Shown: piece after piece, positions 1-9,818 of the stretch | How the letters are laid out: the number at the start of each line of letters is the position of its first letter | Position numbering within the stretch: position 1 is the stretch's first letter | NCBI GenBank assembly: GCA_017625695.1 | Contig: JAGAKI010000008.1 | Coordinates: 80,331 to 120,517, forward strand | Length of the DNA: 40,187 bases | DNA from: Clostridia bacterium | GTDB taxonomy: Bacteria > Bacillota > Clostridia > UMGS1840 | Direction: 5' to 3' | Made by a program: the position numbers and the translations under genes | The notes under the pieces: generated by a model | Told to the model about the DNA's origin: nothing | Databases searched by the model: none | What the model saw: the letters and a program-made list of their open reading frames with translations, nothing else

Positions 1-681
1 CGTAACGGAGTGAAGGAAGTGGTAACGGGAGACCCGATAAAGGGGCTGGAGTTTCTGAGAAAAGCAGCAAAAATGGGAATCTCCCCCAATCAGCAGGTGC
101 AGGTTGCCTATGCCGAATTAAAATATGGTGACCCAAATCGTGCCAGAGCTGCTTTGAATCTGTTGCTGTTAAACCAAAAACTCAAAGATCCCATCAAATA
201 TCAGGTGAAGCTGATGATGGATATTCTCCGTTTGCAGGAGGGAGAGCTGGACGAAGCAAGAGAAAGCCTGGATGCTCTGTATGAAAAAGGGTTCCGAAGC
301 ACCAACTTCTATGCCACCTACGGCTATATGGCGGTTCTGACCGGTGAGAAAGAATACTATACCAAAATTAACGACGAAGCGTATCAGTACAACAAGGACA
401 ATTTGGTAATTTGCGATAACTATGCTTTGAGTCTCCATATGGCAGGGGATTTGGATGGTGCATTGGCAGTTTATCGGGAACTCATCGCCAAAGAGCCCAA
501 GTTTCCCGAAGCATATTATAACTACGCTTGTGTGTTGACAAAGACAGGTGATACCGGTAAAGCCACCGAAATGCTCCGGGTAGCATTGGAACAGGAATTT
601 ACCGGCGTAACTACCATCAAAGAACAACAAGTGAGAGAATTGCTTCACAGTCTGGAACAAAGCAATTCCCAAGAACAATAG
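1..681 (+). CDS. TPR-repeat protein, 5' end outside the window
   Basis: The reading frame is open from the first base, so this is the C-terminal ~226 residues of a longer protein. The GTG at 10 has no ribosome binding site and is probably internal. The sequence is built of helical tetratricopeptide-like units, for example the stretch GDLDGALAVYRELIAKEP followed by FPEAYYNYACVLTKTGD, with the usual small/aromatic spacing of TPR helices. TPR proteins are scaffolds for protein-protein contact; no catalytic motif is visible. It ends 26 bases before purL and may share its transcript. The specific partner or function cannot be told from this fragment. Confidence 0.8.
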   Translation, partial: RNGVKEVVTGDPIKGLEFLRKAAKMGISPNQQVQVAYAELKYGDPNRARAALNLLLLNQKLKDPIKYQVKLMMDILRLQEGELDEARESLDALYEKGFRSTNFYATYGYMAVLTGEKEYYTKINDEAYQYNKDNLVICDNYALSLHMAGDLDGALAVYRELIAKEPKFPEAYYNYACVLTKTGDTGKATEMLRVALEQEFTGVTTIKEQQVRELLHSLEQSNSQEQ

Positions 682-707
682 AAAGAATACCGCAAAGGAG
701 TCAGGTT

Positions 708-3700
708 ATGGAAATTTTTAGAATTTATGCAGAAAAAAAAGACGGCTTTGACATTGCCGCAAAATCTGTTTGCCAGGATTTGAAAGAGAATCTGGGAATC
801 AAAGGACTTACCAAGGTAAGAGTCCTGGTTCGTTATGACATTATGGGCATCACATCGGAAGAATACGAAAAAGCAAAATATGTTATTTTCTCCGAACCCA
901 TGCAGGACTTTGTGTATGATGAAACCGTGGATTTAGGGGATGCCAAAACCTTTGTGATGGAATATCTTCCCGGTCAGTATGACCAGAGGGCAGACTCTGC
1001 GGCACAGTGCGTTCAGGTTATTACAGGGAAAGAACGTCCTGTTGTAAAAACTGCTACCGTATATGCTTTTTTGGGGGACGTATCAGAGGACGAATTGTTT
1101 GAAATCAAAAAATATCTGATTAACCCCGTGGAAGCCAGAGAAGCAAAAGCAGAAAAACCTCATACCTTGACCGATGCGGTAACCGAACCCGATGATGTAG
1201 CGGTGATTAACGGGTTTATCTCTGCAGATGATACCACATTAAAACAAATGCTTTCTGACTATGGCTTTGCTATGGACTTTGACGATATTTCTTTCTGTCA
1301 GAAATATTTTAAAGAAGAAGAGGGCAGAGACCCCACCTTAACCGAACTTCGTATGATTGATACCTACTGGTCTGACCATTGCCGTCATACCACCTTTGCA
1401 ACTCACCTGACCGACATCAATGTAGAAGATGAGTTGGTAAAAGAAGTTTACAACGATTATTGCAATGCCAGAATTTCTTTGGGGAGAAGCGAAAAACCCA
1501 TTTGTTTAATGGACATTGCCACCATTGCGGCAAAAGAATTAAAGAAAATGGGCTACTTAAAGAACTTAGATGAATCCGAAGAAATCAATGCTTGTTCCAT
1601 TGAGGTAGAAGCAGACGTCAACGGTAAAAAAGAAGCTTACCTCATTATGTTTAAAAACGAAACTCACAACCATCCTACCGAAATTGAACCTTTCGGTGGT
1701 GCGGCAACCTGTCTGGGCGGTGCGATCCGTGACCCGCTGTCCGGCCGTTCTTATGTATATCAGGCAATGCGTATTACCGGTAGCGGTGACCCCAGAAAAT
1801 CTTTAAAAGAAACTCTGCCCGGCAAACTGCCTCAGAGAAAAATTTCCAAAGTTGCGGCAAAAGGCTACAGCTCCTACGGAAATCAGATTGGTCTGGCAAC
1901 CGGACTGGTAAGAGAAGTATATGATGAAGGCTATGTTGCAAAACGTTTGGAAATCGGTGCCGTTGTGGGTGCTGTTCCCAAAGCAAATGTTGTGAGAGAA
2001 CGTCCCCAGCCAGGTGATAAGATTATTCTGCTCGGTGGCAGAACCGGACGTGACGGTTGCGGTGGTGCAACCGGTTCCTCCAAAGCACATACCATGGAAT
2101 CCCTGGAATCCTGCGGTGCAGAAGTGCAGAAAGGAAATCCGCCCGAAGAACGTAAAATTCAGCGTTTAATGAGAAAGAAAGAAGTTACCACTCTAATCAA
2201 ACGTTGTAACGATTTTGGTGCAGGCGGTGTGTCTGTTGCGATTGGAGAACTTTGTGACGGTCTGGTAATTCAGTTAGACAAAGTTCCGAAAAAATATGAA
2301 GGCTTAGATGGTACCGAACTGGCAATTTCTGAATCTCAGGAACGTATGGCTGTTGTTGTGGCTGCAGAAGATGCAGATAAATTTATCGCTTATGCCAACG
2401 AAGAAAACTTAGAAGCAACCTTGGTTGCTGATGTTACCGATACCAACCGTTTGGAAATGTACTGGAGAGGCAATAAGATTGTAAATCTGTCCAGAACCTT
2501 CTTAAATTCCAACGGGGCTTCCAAACAGGCGAAAGTAACTGTTCCAAAAATTGAATTGAACGATGCACTCGGCGGAGAATTTTCTGACCTTACCGAGATG
2601 CTTTCCGACTTAAATATCTGTTCTCAGAAGGGATTAATTGAAAACTTTGACTCTACCATCGGTGCGGCAACTGTGCTGATGCCCTTCGGCGGTCAGTACG
2701 AATTGACTCCTGAAGATGTTATGGCAGCAAAGATACCTGTAGAATACGGTGATACCACGACCGCTACTGTAATGAGTTACGGTTACAACTCTAAACTGTC
2801 TGCAGCATCTACCTTCCATGGTGCTTACTATGCAGTCATTGAATCTGTGGCAAGAATTATTGCAGCAGGTGCCAAACTGTCTGATACCTATTTAACGTTC
2901 CAGGAATATTTTGAACGTTTGAGAGAAGAACCCACCCGCTGGGGCAAACCATTTGCAGCATTACTGGGGGCATACCATGCACAAAAATTGTTGAAAATTG
3001 CGGCAATCGGCGGGAAAGACTCTATGTCCGGTTCCTTTAACGATATGGATGTTCCTCCCACATTGGTATCGTTCGCTATCGCACCCGTTTCCACCAAAAA
3101 GATTATTTCCCGGGAAATGAAACAGAAAAATACCAAAGTGTATCTGGTAGAAACTCCCGTGATGGAAAACGGACTGTTAGATATGGATCAATTCTTAGAA
3201 AATATCCATTGGGTAGAAGAAAACTTAGCTAACGGTACCGTACTTTCTGCATCTGCCATTTCTTATGGCGGTATCGCAGAAGCAGTAACCAAAATGATTC
3301 TTGGTAACCGTATCGGCTTTACCTTTACCAAAGACGACGGCTTATTTGATAAAAAATACGGCTCCTTTGTAGTAGAAACCGAAAAAGATTTAGACTTTAC
3401 CTTAATCGGTACCACCAATGAATCTGAAGTTGTTTCTATGGCAGGCAAAGAGTACAATCTGGCAGACCTGTCCGATACTTTTGAAAAACCCTTAGCAAAA
3501 GTATATCCGCCTTATGCAGACGAAATTTCCGGTGAAATTGCAGACTGTGAATACGAAACTGCAAATATTGTGACTTCCTCCATTAAAGTGGCAAAACCCA
3601 AGGTATTAATTCCGGTATTCCCCGGTTCCAACTGTGAATACGATTCTGCAAGACGCTTTGAAAAAGCAGGGGCAGAGCCTGAAATTATGGTGTTTAAAAA

Positions 3701-4391
3701 CCTGACTGTTTCTATGTTGGAAGAATCTGTAGAAGCTATGGCGAATGCCATCGAAAAATCTCAGATTATGATGATTCCCGGCGGTTTCTCCGGCGGTGAC
3801 GAACCGGACGGAAGCGGTAAATTTATTTCCGCAGTATTGCGTAACCCCAAAATTAAAGATGCAATCAACAGACTTCTTTATCAGAGAGACGGCTTGATGC
3901 TTGGTATCTGTAACGGTTTCCAGGCGTTAATCAAATTAGGTCTGGTTCCTTACGGCGATATCTTGGAACCCAACGAAAACTGGCCCACTCTGACCTTTAA
4001 CACCATTCCTCGACATATTTCTACCATGGTAGATGTAAAAGTAGCATCCAATCTGTCTCCCTGGTTAGTAAATACCAAGGTTGGTGACGTGTATAAAACT
4101 GCAATTTCCCACGGGGAAGGTAGATTCACCGCACCTAAAGCAGTGCTGGATGAACTGATTAAAAACGGTCAGATTGCAACTCAGTATGTGGATTGTAACG
4201 GCAACCCCACCTACGATTCCCGATACAATCCCAATGGTTCTTTATGCTCTATTGAAGGTATCACCTCCAAAGACGGCAGAATCTTCGGTAAAATGGGTCA
4301 CTCTGAACGTATTGCTGATGACTTGTATAAAAATATTGACGGATCTTTTGATATGAAACTCTTTGAATCCGGTGTGGCATACTTTAAATAA
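708..4391 (+). CDS. purL: phosphoribosylformylglycinamidine synthase, long single-chain form
   Basis: Catalyses the fourth step of de novo purine synthesis in the cytoplasm: FGAR + glutamine + ATP to FGAM. At 1227 residues it is the long form, with synthetase and glutaminase in one chain. Visible are the linker motif YWSDHCRHTTF, the ATP-site stretch HNHPTEIEPFGG, the second PurM-like half around GGKDSMSGSF, and a C-terminal class I glutamine amidotransferase domain starting near KPKVLIPVFPGSNCEYD with nucleophile Cys1068 in GICNGFQ. AAAGGAG precedes the ATG. Bacillus uses split PurL/PurQ/PurS instead; the fused form is common in Clostridia. No other pur biosynthesis gene is adjacent in the window. 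Confidence 0.97.
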   Translation: MEIFRIYAEKKDGFDIAAKSVCQDLKENLGIKGLTKVRVLVRYDIMGITSEEYEKAKYVIFSEPMQDFVYDETVDLGDAKTFVMEYLPGQYDQRADSAAQCVQVITGKERPVVKTATVYAFLGDVSEDELFEIKKYLINPVEAREAKAEKPHTLTDAVTEPDDVAVINGFISADDTTLKQMLSDYGFAMDFDDISFCQKYFKEEEGRDPTLTELRMIDTYWSDHCRHTTFATHLTDINVEDELVKEVYNDYCNARISLGRSEKPICLMDIATIAAKELKKMGYLKNLDESEEINACSIEVEADVNGKKEAYLIMFKNETHNHPTEIEPFGGAATCLGGAIRDPLSGRSYVYQAMRITGSGDPRKSLKETLPGKLPQRKISKVAAKGYSSYGNQIGLATGLVREVYDEGYVAKRLEIGAVVGAVPKANVVRERPQPGDKIILLGGRTGRDGCGGATGSSKAHTMESLESCGAEVQKGNPPEERKIQRLMRKKEVTTLIKRCNDFGAGGVSVAIGELCDGLVIQLDKVPKKYEGLDGTELAISESQERMAVVVAAEDADKFIAYANEENLEATLVADVTDTNRLEMYWRGNKIVNLSRTFLNSNGASKQAKVTVPKIELNDALGGEFSDLTEMLSDLNICSQKGLIENFDSTIGAATVLMPFGGQYELTPEDVMAAKIPVEYGDTTTATVMSYGYNSKLSAASTFHGAYYAVIESVARIIAAGAKLSDTYLTFQEYFERLREEPTRWGKPFAALLGAYHAQKLLKIAAIGGKDSMSGSFNDMDVPPTLVSFAIAPVSTKKIISREMKQKNTKVYLVETPVMENGLLDMDQFLENIHWVEENLANGTVLSASAISYGGIAEAVTKMILGNRIGFTFTKDDGLFDKKYGSFVVETEKDLDFTLIGTTNESEVVSMAGKEYNLADLSDTFEKPLAKVYPPYADEISGEIADCEYETANIVTSSIKVAKPKVLIPVFPGSNCEYDSARRFEKAGAEPEIMVFKNLTVSMLEESVEAMANAIEKSQIMMIPGGFSGGDEPDGSGKFISAVLRNPKIKDAINRLLYQRDGLMLGICNGFQALIKLGLVPYGDILEPNENWPTLTFNTIPRHISTMVDVKVASNLSPWLVNTKVGDVYKTAISHGEGRFTAPKAVLDELIKNGQIATQYVDCNGNPTYDSRYNPNGSLCSIEGITSKDGRIFGKMGHSERIADDLYKNIDGSFDMKLFESGVAYFK

Positions 4392-4402
4392 ACGAGGAAT
4401 TT

Positions 4403-5215
4403 ATGATGACCAATTATCAGAAAGCAGCTGCTTTCTTACGGGAAAAAGTGAACGGAGTCTACGATACCTGTGTGGTGTTAGGCTCCGGATACGGCGATTT
4501 AATCGACAAATTACCCGATAAAATTACAATATCCTACGGTGAAATTCCCGGTTTTCCCGTTTCTACGGTACCGGGACACCGTGGTGAAATGGTGTTTGCC
4601 CGAATGAATGGAAAAAATGTAATATTTATGTCCGGCAGATTCCATTTTTATGAAGGTTACTCCATGAGTGAAGTGACTTTTTATGTGAGAGTGTTAAAAC
4701 TGTTCGGAGTTACCAATCTGATTCTTACCAATGCCACAGGAGGGATTAATCCCGACTTTCGTGCAGGGGATTTGGTTGTGATTTCTGACCATATCAAGTT
4801 AGGCTTACAAAGCCCCTTGTTTGGTCCCAATGATGATTCCTTTGGTCCCCGTTTTCACGATATGTCCTGTGCCTATTCCGACGCTTTGAGAGAATCCTGT
4901 AAACAGGCCTTTGAAACAATTGGAATTCCTTATAAAACAGGCGTTTATGCCATGATGGGAGGCCCTCAGTTTGAAACGCCTGCAGAAATCCGTGCCTTAG
5001 GCATTTTAGGTGCCGATATGGTGGGCATGTCCACTGTTCCTGAAGTGATTGTCGCAAATCACTGCGGAATGAACGTGCTTGGTATTTCCTTGATTTCCAA
5101 TTTGGCAGCGGGGATATCCAAAGCACCTCTTTCTCACGAGGAAGTGATACAAGAGGGGAGAAAAGCCACCGAAATTTTCTGGAAGGTGCTATCTGAGTTG
5201 ATGCACCTGATATAA
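4403..5215 (+). CDS. punA: purine nucleoside phosphorylase, trimeric 6-oxopurine type
   Basis: Phosphorolysis of purine nucleosides to base plus ribose-1-phosphate, for purine salvage. The 270-residue length and the motifs VVLGSGYGDL, TVPGHRGEM, SGRFHFYEGY and TNATGGINPDF fit the trimeric PNP family. By alignment with the human enzyme, Glu201 corresponds to Glu191 (in QFETPAE) and Asn243 to Asn233 (in SLISN). These residues select inosine and guanosine over adenosine, so this is probably not an adenosine phosphorylase. It follows purL by 11 bases, and a GAGGA motif precedes two consecutive ATG codons; I use the first. The next gene is an SAH hydrolase, suggesting a link to recycling of the nucleoside it releases. 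Confidence 0.93.
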   Translation: MMTNYQKAAAFLREKVNGVYDTCVVLGSGYGDLIDKLPDKITISYGEIPGFPVSTVPGHRGEMVFARMNGKNVIFMSGRFHFYEGYSMSEVTFYVRVLKLFGVTNLILTNATGGINPDFRAGDLVVISDHIKLGLQSPLFGPNDDSFGPRFHDMSCAYSDALRESCKQAFETIGIPYKTGVYAMMGGPQFETPAEIRALGILGADMVGMSTVPEVIVANHCGMNVLGISLISNLAAGISKAPLSHEEVIQEGRKATEIFWKVLSELMHLI

Positions 5216-5240
5216 CAAAAAAGTATAAAGGGAAAAAGTT

Positions 5241-6464
5241 ATGAATGATTTAGTTTTAAGCGGTCAGAAAAAAATAGCCTGGGCAAAACGGTTTATGCCT
5301 GTGCTTCATGAAATTGAAAAGGATTTTGTAGCGAATCAGGTGTTTGCCGGATTAAAGATTACCGTTTGTATTCACCTGGAAGCAAAAACCGCCTGCTTTG
5401 TCAAGATGTTAAAACATGCAGGTGCCATTGTTACGGCAACCGGATGTAATCCCTTGTCTACTCAGGATGATGTGTGTGAAGCACTTCGTGCCGACGGGAT
5501 TCGTGTATGTGCGAAACATGGCGTTTCTATGGAAGAATATGAACGTCATCTGGAAGAATCTTTATCCGATGGTCCTGATCTGATTTTGGATGACGGCGGT
5601 GATTTAACCGATATTATTCACCATAAAATGCCTCATCTTGCCGACAAGCTCATTGGTGGAACCGAAGAAACCACCACAGGCGTGAACCGTTTAAAAAATT
5701 TAGCCCAAAAGGGTGAAATCAAGTATCCGATTATTGCAGCAAATGATGCAATGATGAAATTTTTATTCGACAATCGTTACGGAACCGGTCAGTCCGTTTG
5801 GGACGGTATCAACCGCACCACAAACTTAGTGGTTGCGGGGAAAACCGTTGTAATTGCGGGCTATGGCTGGTGCGGACGTGGTGCGGCATTGCGTGCCAAA
5901 GGTTTGGGGGCTAAGGTGATTATCACGGAAATTGATGAAATTAAGGCAATTGAAGCGGTAATGGATGGTCACACCGTGATGAAAATGAACGATGCTGCAA
6001 AATTGGGTGACATTTTCGTGACGTTAACCGGCTGTAAAGATGTTATCACAAAATCGCATTTTGAAGTGATGAAAAACGGTGCAGTTTTAGCAAATGCGGG
6101 GCATTTTGACGTGGAAATCAATAAAAATGATTTACTGTCCTTAAGCGTTTCTCACGAAGAAACCCGTCAGAATATTGAAACCTATACCTTAAAAAACGGA
6201 AACGAAATTCATTTGCTTGCGGAAGGCAGACTGGTTAACTTAGCTGCAGGGGACGGACATCCCGCTGAAATTATGGATATGAGTTTTTCTGTTCAGGCAT
6301 TGGCATTACGATACTTAAAAGAGCATAAGAATGAACTAAAACCAGGTATGCACTATCTGCCTGAAGAAATTAACCGCAAAATTGCAACCATCAAATTGCA
6401 GTCCTTAGGAGCAGGTCTGGATTGTCTTAGCGACAAACAAAAAGTTTATTATTTTGGAGAATAA
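5241..6464 (+). CDS. ahcY: S-adenosylhomocysteine hydrolase (possibly S-inosylhomocysteine hydrolase)
   Basis: NAD-dependent hydrolase that splits the by-product of SAM methylations into homocysteine and a nucleoside. Seen: substrate loop NPLSTQDD, Asp in DDGGDLTD, Glu in GGTEETTTG, catalytic Lys173 with Asp177-Asn178 in NDAMMKFLFDNRYGTGQS, and Rossmann motif GYGWCGRG. At 407 residues it is the short archaeal/Thermotoga-like form: the C-terminal tail of classical AHCY, which supplies a Lys and Tyr to the NAD site, is not recognisable, and the chain ends in KVYYFGE. The upstream nucleoside phosphorylase looks 6-oxopurine specific, so inosyl-homocysteine as substrate is a real alternative. A GGGAAAAAG stretch precedes the ATG. 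Confidence 0.92.
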   Translation: MNDLVLSGQKKIAWAKRFMPVLHEIEKDFVANQVFAGLKITVCIHLEAKTACFVKMLKHAGAIVTATGCNPLSTQDDVCEALRADGIRVCAKHGVSMEEYERHLEESLSDGPDLILDDGGDLTDIIHHKMPHLADKLIGGTEETTTGVNRLKNLAQKGEIKYPIIAANDAMMKFLFDNRYGTGQSVWDGINRTTNLVVAGKTVVIAGYGWCGRGAALRAKGLGAKVIITEIDEIKAIEAVMDGHTVMKMNDAAKLGDIFVTLTGCKDVITKSHFEVMKNGAVLANAGHFDVEINKNDLLSLSVSHEETRQNIETYTLKNGNEIHLLAEGRLVNLAAGDGHPAEIMDMSFSVQALALRYLKEHKNELKPGMHYLPEEINRKIATIKLQSLGAGLDCLSDKQKVYYFGE

Positions 6465-6573
6465 CCGAAACTTTCGGATATTTTATAAATTACGTTTTCT
6501 TATCATCAGACAGAAAACGATGGGGTGGCAGAAACCATCCGGGAAATTTTTTAGAAAATTGAGGGGAATTTTC

Positions 6574-8370
6574 ATGCAAAAGTTTTTATCCAAAAAAGTT
6601 ATTATCATTGCAAGCATTGTGTTGGTGGTTGCTTTGTTGGTGCTGTTGGCGCTGCTTGGAATCAGTGATTCTTCCAAAGTATCTGCCGGTGTTCAGCTCA
6701 ATTCGGTTCCGGTAGGCGGAAAAACTGCAGAAGAAGTTTCTGCATTGTTGGATGAGCAGATTGCACAGCCGAAAATGGTGCAGATTGTTGTGGAAGACAA
6801 ACAGATCGATCTGGACTTAAATTCCGCTGGTTTTTCTCTGGATAAGGAAAAAACCATAGAGCAAGTGATGCAAACTGGAAAGAGCAACATTTTTGACGGA
6901 TTAAAGGCTCGCTTTTTCCATACCAATGTAAAAGGTACTGTAATTTCTGATTCTGAAATGTTTGTAACGGTAATGGATGCATTGCTTCAGACTGAGGGAT
7001 TAAATGATAAGCGGTTTGATTATACCATAGCAAACAATATGGCAGAAATTACTTTGAAAACCGGTGTTACCTGCTATGACAGCCAAAAGCTTTATGAAGA
7101 AATCTTAGCAGAATATCCCGAAATCAAAGCACAGTATTATATGGAAACAATGGCGGCAAAAGCTCCTACTGTGGAGGAAATCAAAAACGCAGTCAATATT
7201 AAAGTGATTGATGCCAAAATGGAAAAAGCAGACGGAAAAACCAGAATTATTCCGCATCAGATCGGACTTGCGATTGATGAAACCGTTCTGGCAGAAAAAC
7301 TGGCAGAAGGGGAAGCCGTATTTCAGGTTCCTGTCACCGTGTTAAACCCCAAGGTATATACCGATGATTTGGGGGAAGAAGCATTCCCGCACAAATTAGC
7401 TACATATACCACGAAGTATAACGAAGGGGAAGTGGCACGTTCTACCAACGTAAAACTTGCGGCGAAAAAAGTAAACGGAACCGTATTAAACTGCGGTGAA
7501 GTGTTCTCCTTTAATCAGGTGGTTGGAAAACGTACGCATGAAAACGGTTTCCGTGATGCGAAAATTTTCTTGTCCGATAAAGTAGTAGACGGTACCGGTG
7601 GCGGTATTTGTCAGGTATCTTCCACGATTTATCCTGCTGTTTTGTACAGTGATTTGAAAATTGTAGAACGAAGAAATCATAATTTTGTGGTTTCCTATGC
7701 AAAATCGGGGATTGATGCTACCGTATCATACGGCTCCATTGACTTCAAATTCCAGAACAGTCTGAACAATCCTATCCGGATTAAAGCCAGTGCGGTTAAC
7801 GGAAATATGACAGTAGAAATTTGGGGAACCAAAGAAAATAATCATAAAGTCGAACTGTCTACCGAGACCTTGGGTACAACCGCACGTCCTGTAAAATATG
7901 TATACAATGCAGAGATTCCCGAAGGGGAACAGCGTGTGATTCAGGGCGGTTATGATGGCGTGAAAGTACAGAGCTACCGTGTTGTAAAAGATGAAAGCGG
8001 TGCAGTGATTCGTACCGATAATTTGGGTGTTTCCAACTATGTATCTTTAGTAAGAATTATCGAAACCAGTGACCTGAACCTGGCAGTTCCGGAAAACGGA
8101 GAGGTGCCTTTGCCGGAAGCTACTCCGGAAAATCCCTTAGAACCCAATCCGGAAGGAGTTCCGCCGGTGGATCCGTCAGTTGAAACCAATCCCGCAGGGC
8201 CTATAGCAACTCCTGATGGTACCGAGCCTGTAACGCCTGTTGTAACCGATGCTCCTGCACCGGTAGTAACTCAGGCACCTGTTACCGTAGAAACCCCTGC
8301 ACCGGTAGTAACTCAGGCACCCGTTGAAACTTCTCAGCCAGAAATTTCGTCAGAAGAAACAGTAGCATAA
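6574..8370 (+). CDS. membrane-anchored VanW-family protein with G5-like domain
   Basis: Envelope protein of about 598 residues. I chose the ATG at 6574, which follows GAGGGG and immediately precedes the basic/hydrophobic anchor. An in-frame ATG at 6454 would add 40 residues overlapping ahcY and lacks a comparable site. Order: short cytoplasmic QKFLSKK, one membrane helix (about residues 8-32, rich in V/L/I), a YoaR/PG_binding_4-like region, a VanW domain (LNCGEVFSFNQVVG, GGGICQVSSTIYPA, RNHNFVVSY), a G5-like segment (PEGEQRVIQGGYDGVKVQSY), then a Pro/Thr/Val-rich tail with a 14-residue repeat. Related proteins occur widely in Clostridia and are thought to contact the cell wall; the biochemical role of VanW is not settled. 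Not evidence of vancomycin resistance. Confidence 0.88.
   Translation: MQKFLSKKVIIIASIVLVVALLVLLALLGISDSSKVSAGVQLNSVPVGGKTAEEVSALLDEQIAQPKMVQIVVEDKQIDLDLNSAGFSLDKEKTIEQVMQTGKSNIFDGLKARFFHTNVKGTVISDSEMFVTVMDALLQTEGLNDKRFDYTIANNMAEITLKTGVTCYDSQKLYEEILAEYPEIKAQYYMETMAAKAPTVEEIKNAVNIKVIDAKMEKADGKTRIIPHQIGLAIDETVLAEKLAEGEAVFQVPVTVLNPKVYTDDLGEEAFPHKLATYTTKYNEGEVARSTNVKLAAKKVNGTVLNCGEVFSFNQVVGKRTHENGFRDAKIFLSDKVVDGTGGGICQVSSTIYPAVLYSDLKIVERRNHNFVVSYAKSGIDATVSYGSIDFKFQNSLNNPIRIKASAVNGNMTVEIWGTKENNHKVELSTETLGTTARPVKYVYNAEIPEGEQRVIQGGYDGVKVQSYRVVKDESGAVIRTDNLGVSNYVSLVRIIETSDLNLAVPENGEVPLPEATPENPLEPNPEGVPPVDPSVETNPAGPIATPDGTEPVTPVVTDAPAPVVTQAPVTVETPAPVVTQAPVETSQPEISSEETVA
8254..8321 (+). repeat. 42-bp-period direct repeat in the VanW-protein tail
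   Basis: Two identical 26-base copies (8254-8279 and 8296-8321, beginning CCTGCACCGGTAG) lie 42 bases apart, in phase with the reading frame. They encode the repeated APVVTQAPV motif in the extracellular Pro/Thr-rich tail. A 14-codon unit of this kind can expand or contract by slippage. Confidence 0.9.
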
Positions 8371-8447
8371 CCTCTGTTTTGATACCAGTTTAATTTGTTA
8401 GTAACAAGGAGTGTCATTTATTTACATTCCAGGGAGGATACAACAAT

Positions 8448-9749
8448 ATGATACGTACATTTAAAGGTGGCTTCCATCCGGAAGAACATAAACATCTTAC
8501 CGAATCGAAAGCGATTGTTTCACTTGCACCGCCCAAAGAAGTCGTGATTCCTATGTCACAGCATATCGGTGCCCCTTGTAAACCTCTGGTTGGGGTGGGA
8601 GATATCGTGACGATGGGACAGAAAATCGGTGAGCCTACCGGTTTTGTATCGGTTCCGGTTCACGCTTCTGTTTCCGGAAAGGTCATTGCAGTGGAAAATC
8701 GTCCTCACACCGGTTTGGGAACCTGTATGGCAGTTGTCATTGAAAATGATTTTTGCGATACCGTGGCAGAAACCGTGAAACCCGTTGATGTAGACAAACT
8801 GTCTGCCAAAGAATTGATTGAAGCGATTAAAGAAGCCGGTATTGTAGGGATGGGAGGCGCTACTTTTCCTACCCATATCAAACTTTCTCCACCGGAAGGA
8901 AAACAAGCAGATTGCGTGATTTTAAACGGAGCAGAATGTGAACCGTTTCTGACTGCTGACCATCGTGTGATGCTGGAGCGTCCCAAAGATGTGATTGACG
9001 GTCTTAAAATCATGATGAAAATTTTAGATGTCAAAAAAGGATATATTGCCATTGAAGACAATAAAAAAGACGCCTACAGGCTGACGAAAGAAGAATGTAA
9101 GGCAGAGGCTGATATTTGTGTGATGCTTGTGAAAACCAAATATCCTCAGGGCAGCGAAAAACAGTTGATTGATTCGGTTCTGCGCCGGGAAGTAAAATCC
9201 GGTCAGTTGCCGATTGACGCAGGGGTAGTGGTGCAGAATGTGGCATCTGCTGCACAGATTGCCGTGTCTCTTCGCCAGTCCGGAATGCCCCTTGTGTCCC
9301 GTGTGGTTACGGTATCGGGAAGTGGTGTAGAAACTCCACAGAACTTTTTGGTTCGTATCGGTACTCCGCTTTCTCATTTGGCAGAAGCTGTTGGTGTCAA
9401 AGAAGGCATCAAAAAAGTTCTGGCAGGCGGTCCGATGATGGGGGTTGCCCAATATACCCTGGATGCTCCGGTTATCAAAGGAACCTCCGGACTTCTGTTT
9501 TTCACAGAAAAAGAATATCATCATTATGAACCTCAGTCCTGTCTCAGATGCGGAAGATGTGTGCAGCATTGTCCGATGCGACTGATGCCATTTATGATTA
9601 TGGCAAATGCAGAACTAAACAATCTGGATGAAGCGGTCAAATACGGTTTGAAAGACTGTATGGAATGTGGAACCTGTAGTTATATCTGCCCATCCCGCAG
9701 ACATCTGGTGCAAACCATCCGCGTTGCAAAATCTCAACTCCCGAAATAA
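8448..9749 (+). CDS. rnfC: Rnf complex subunit RnfC
   Basis: Peripheral NADH-site subunit of the ferredoxin:NAD+ oxidoreductase (Rnf), which couples electron transfer to sodium or proton pumping. 433 residues. N-terminal lipoyl-like RnfC barrel (FKGGFHPEEHK), flavin/NAD-binding region with GIVGMGGATFPTHIKL and NGAECEPFLTADHR, then two ferredoxin-type 4Fe-4S motifs near the C terminus: CLRCGRCVQHCP and CMECGTCSYICPS. AGGGAGG lies nine bases before the ATG. First gene of the six-gene operon in the clostridial C-D-G-E-A-B order. The upstream gap of 77 bases shows no convincing promoter. Confidence 0.97.
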   Translation: MIRTFKGGFHPEEHKHLTESKAIVSLAPPKEVVIPMSQHIGAPCKPLVGVGDIVTMGQKIGEPTGFVSVPVHASVSGKVIAVENRPHTGLGTCMAVVIENDFCDTVAETVKPVDVDKLSAKELIEAIKEAGIVGMGGATFPTHIKLSPPEGKQADCVILNGAECEPFLTADHRVMLERPKDVIDGLKIMMKILDVKKGYIAIEDNKKDAYRLTKEECKAEADICVMLVKTKYPQGSEKQLIDSVLRREVKSGQLPIDAGVVVQNVASAAQIAVSLRQSGMPLVSRVVTVSGSGVETPQNFLVRIGTPLSHLAEAVGVKEGIKKVLAGGPMMGVAQYTLDAPVIKGTSGLLFFTEKEYHHYEPQSCLRCGRCVQHCPMRLMPFMIMANAELNNLDEAVKYGLKDCMECGTCSYICPSRRHLVQTIRVAKSQLPK

Positions 9750-9818
9750 GGGATTTAAACTATAGACAGAAAGGATTCAGTAGAGCTGTGCAGAATTTTT
9801 TGTACAGAGAGAATAGTT

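Noticed and set aside
6465-6490. Terminator after ahcY (CCGAA/TTCGG stem)
   Set aside because: The stem is only five base pairs and the following sequence is a mixed A/T run rather than a T-tract.
6574-8370. Vancomycin-resistance gene
   Set aside because: VanW-domain proteins are common in Clostridia outside van clusters; no vanR, vanS, vanH, vanA or vanX is present.
8371-8447. Promoter TTGATA-N17-TAACAA before rnfC
   Set aside because: The -10 matches only three of six positions; too weak to claim.
9024-9569. 181-codon minus-strand ORF opposite rnfC
   Set aside because: It lies wholly over a well-supported rnfC, has no ribosome binding site and reads as low-quality sequence; the same holds for the other long minus-strand frames such as 38256-38786 and 14406-14891.
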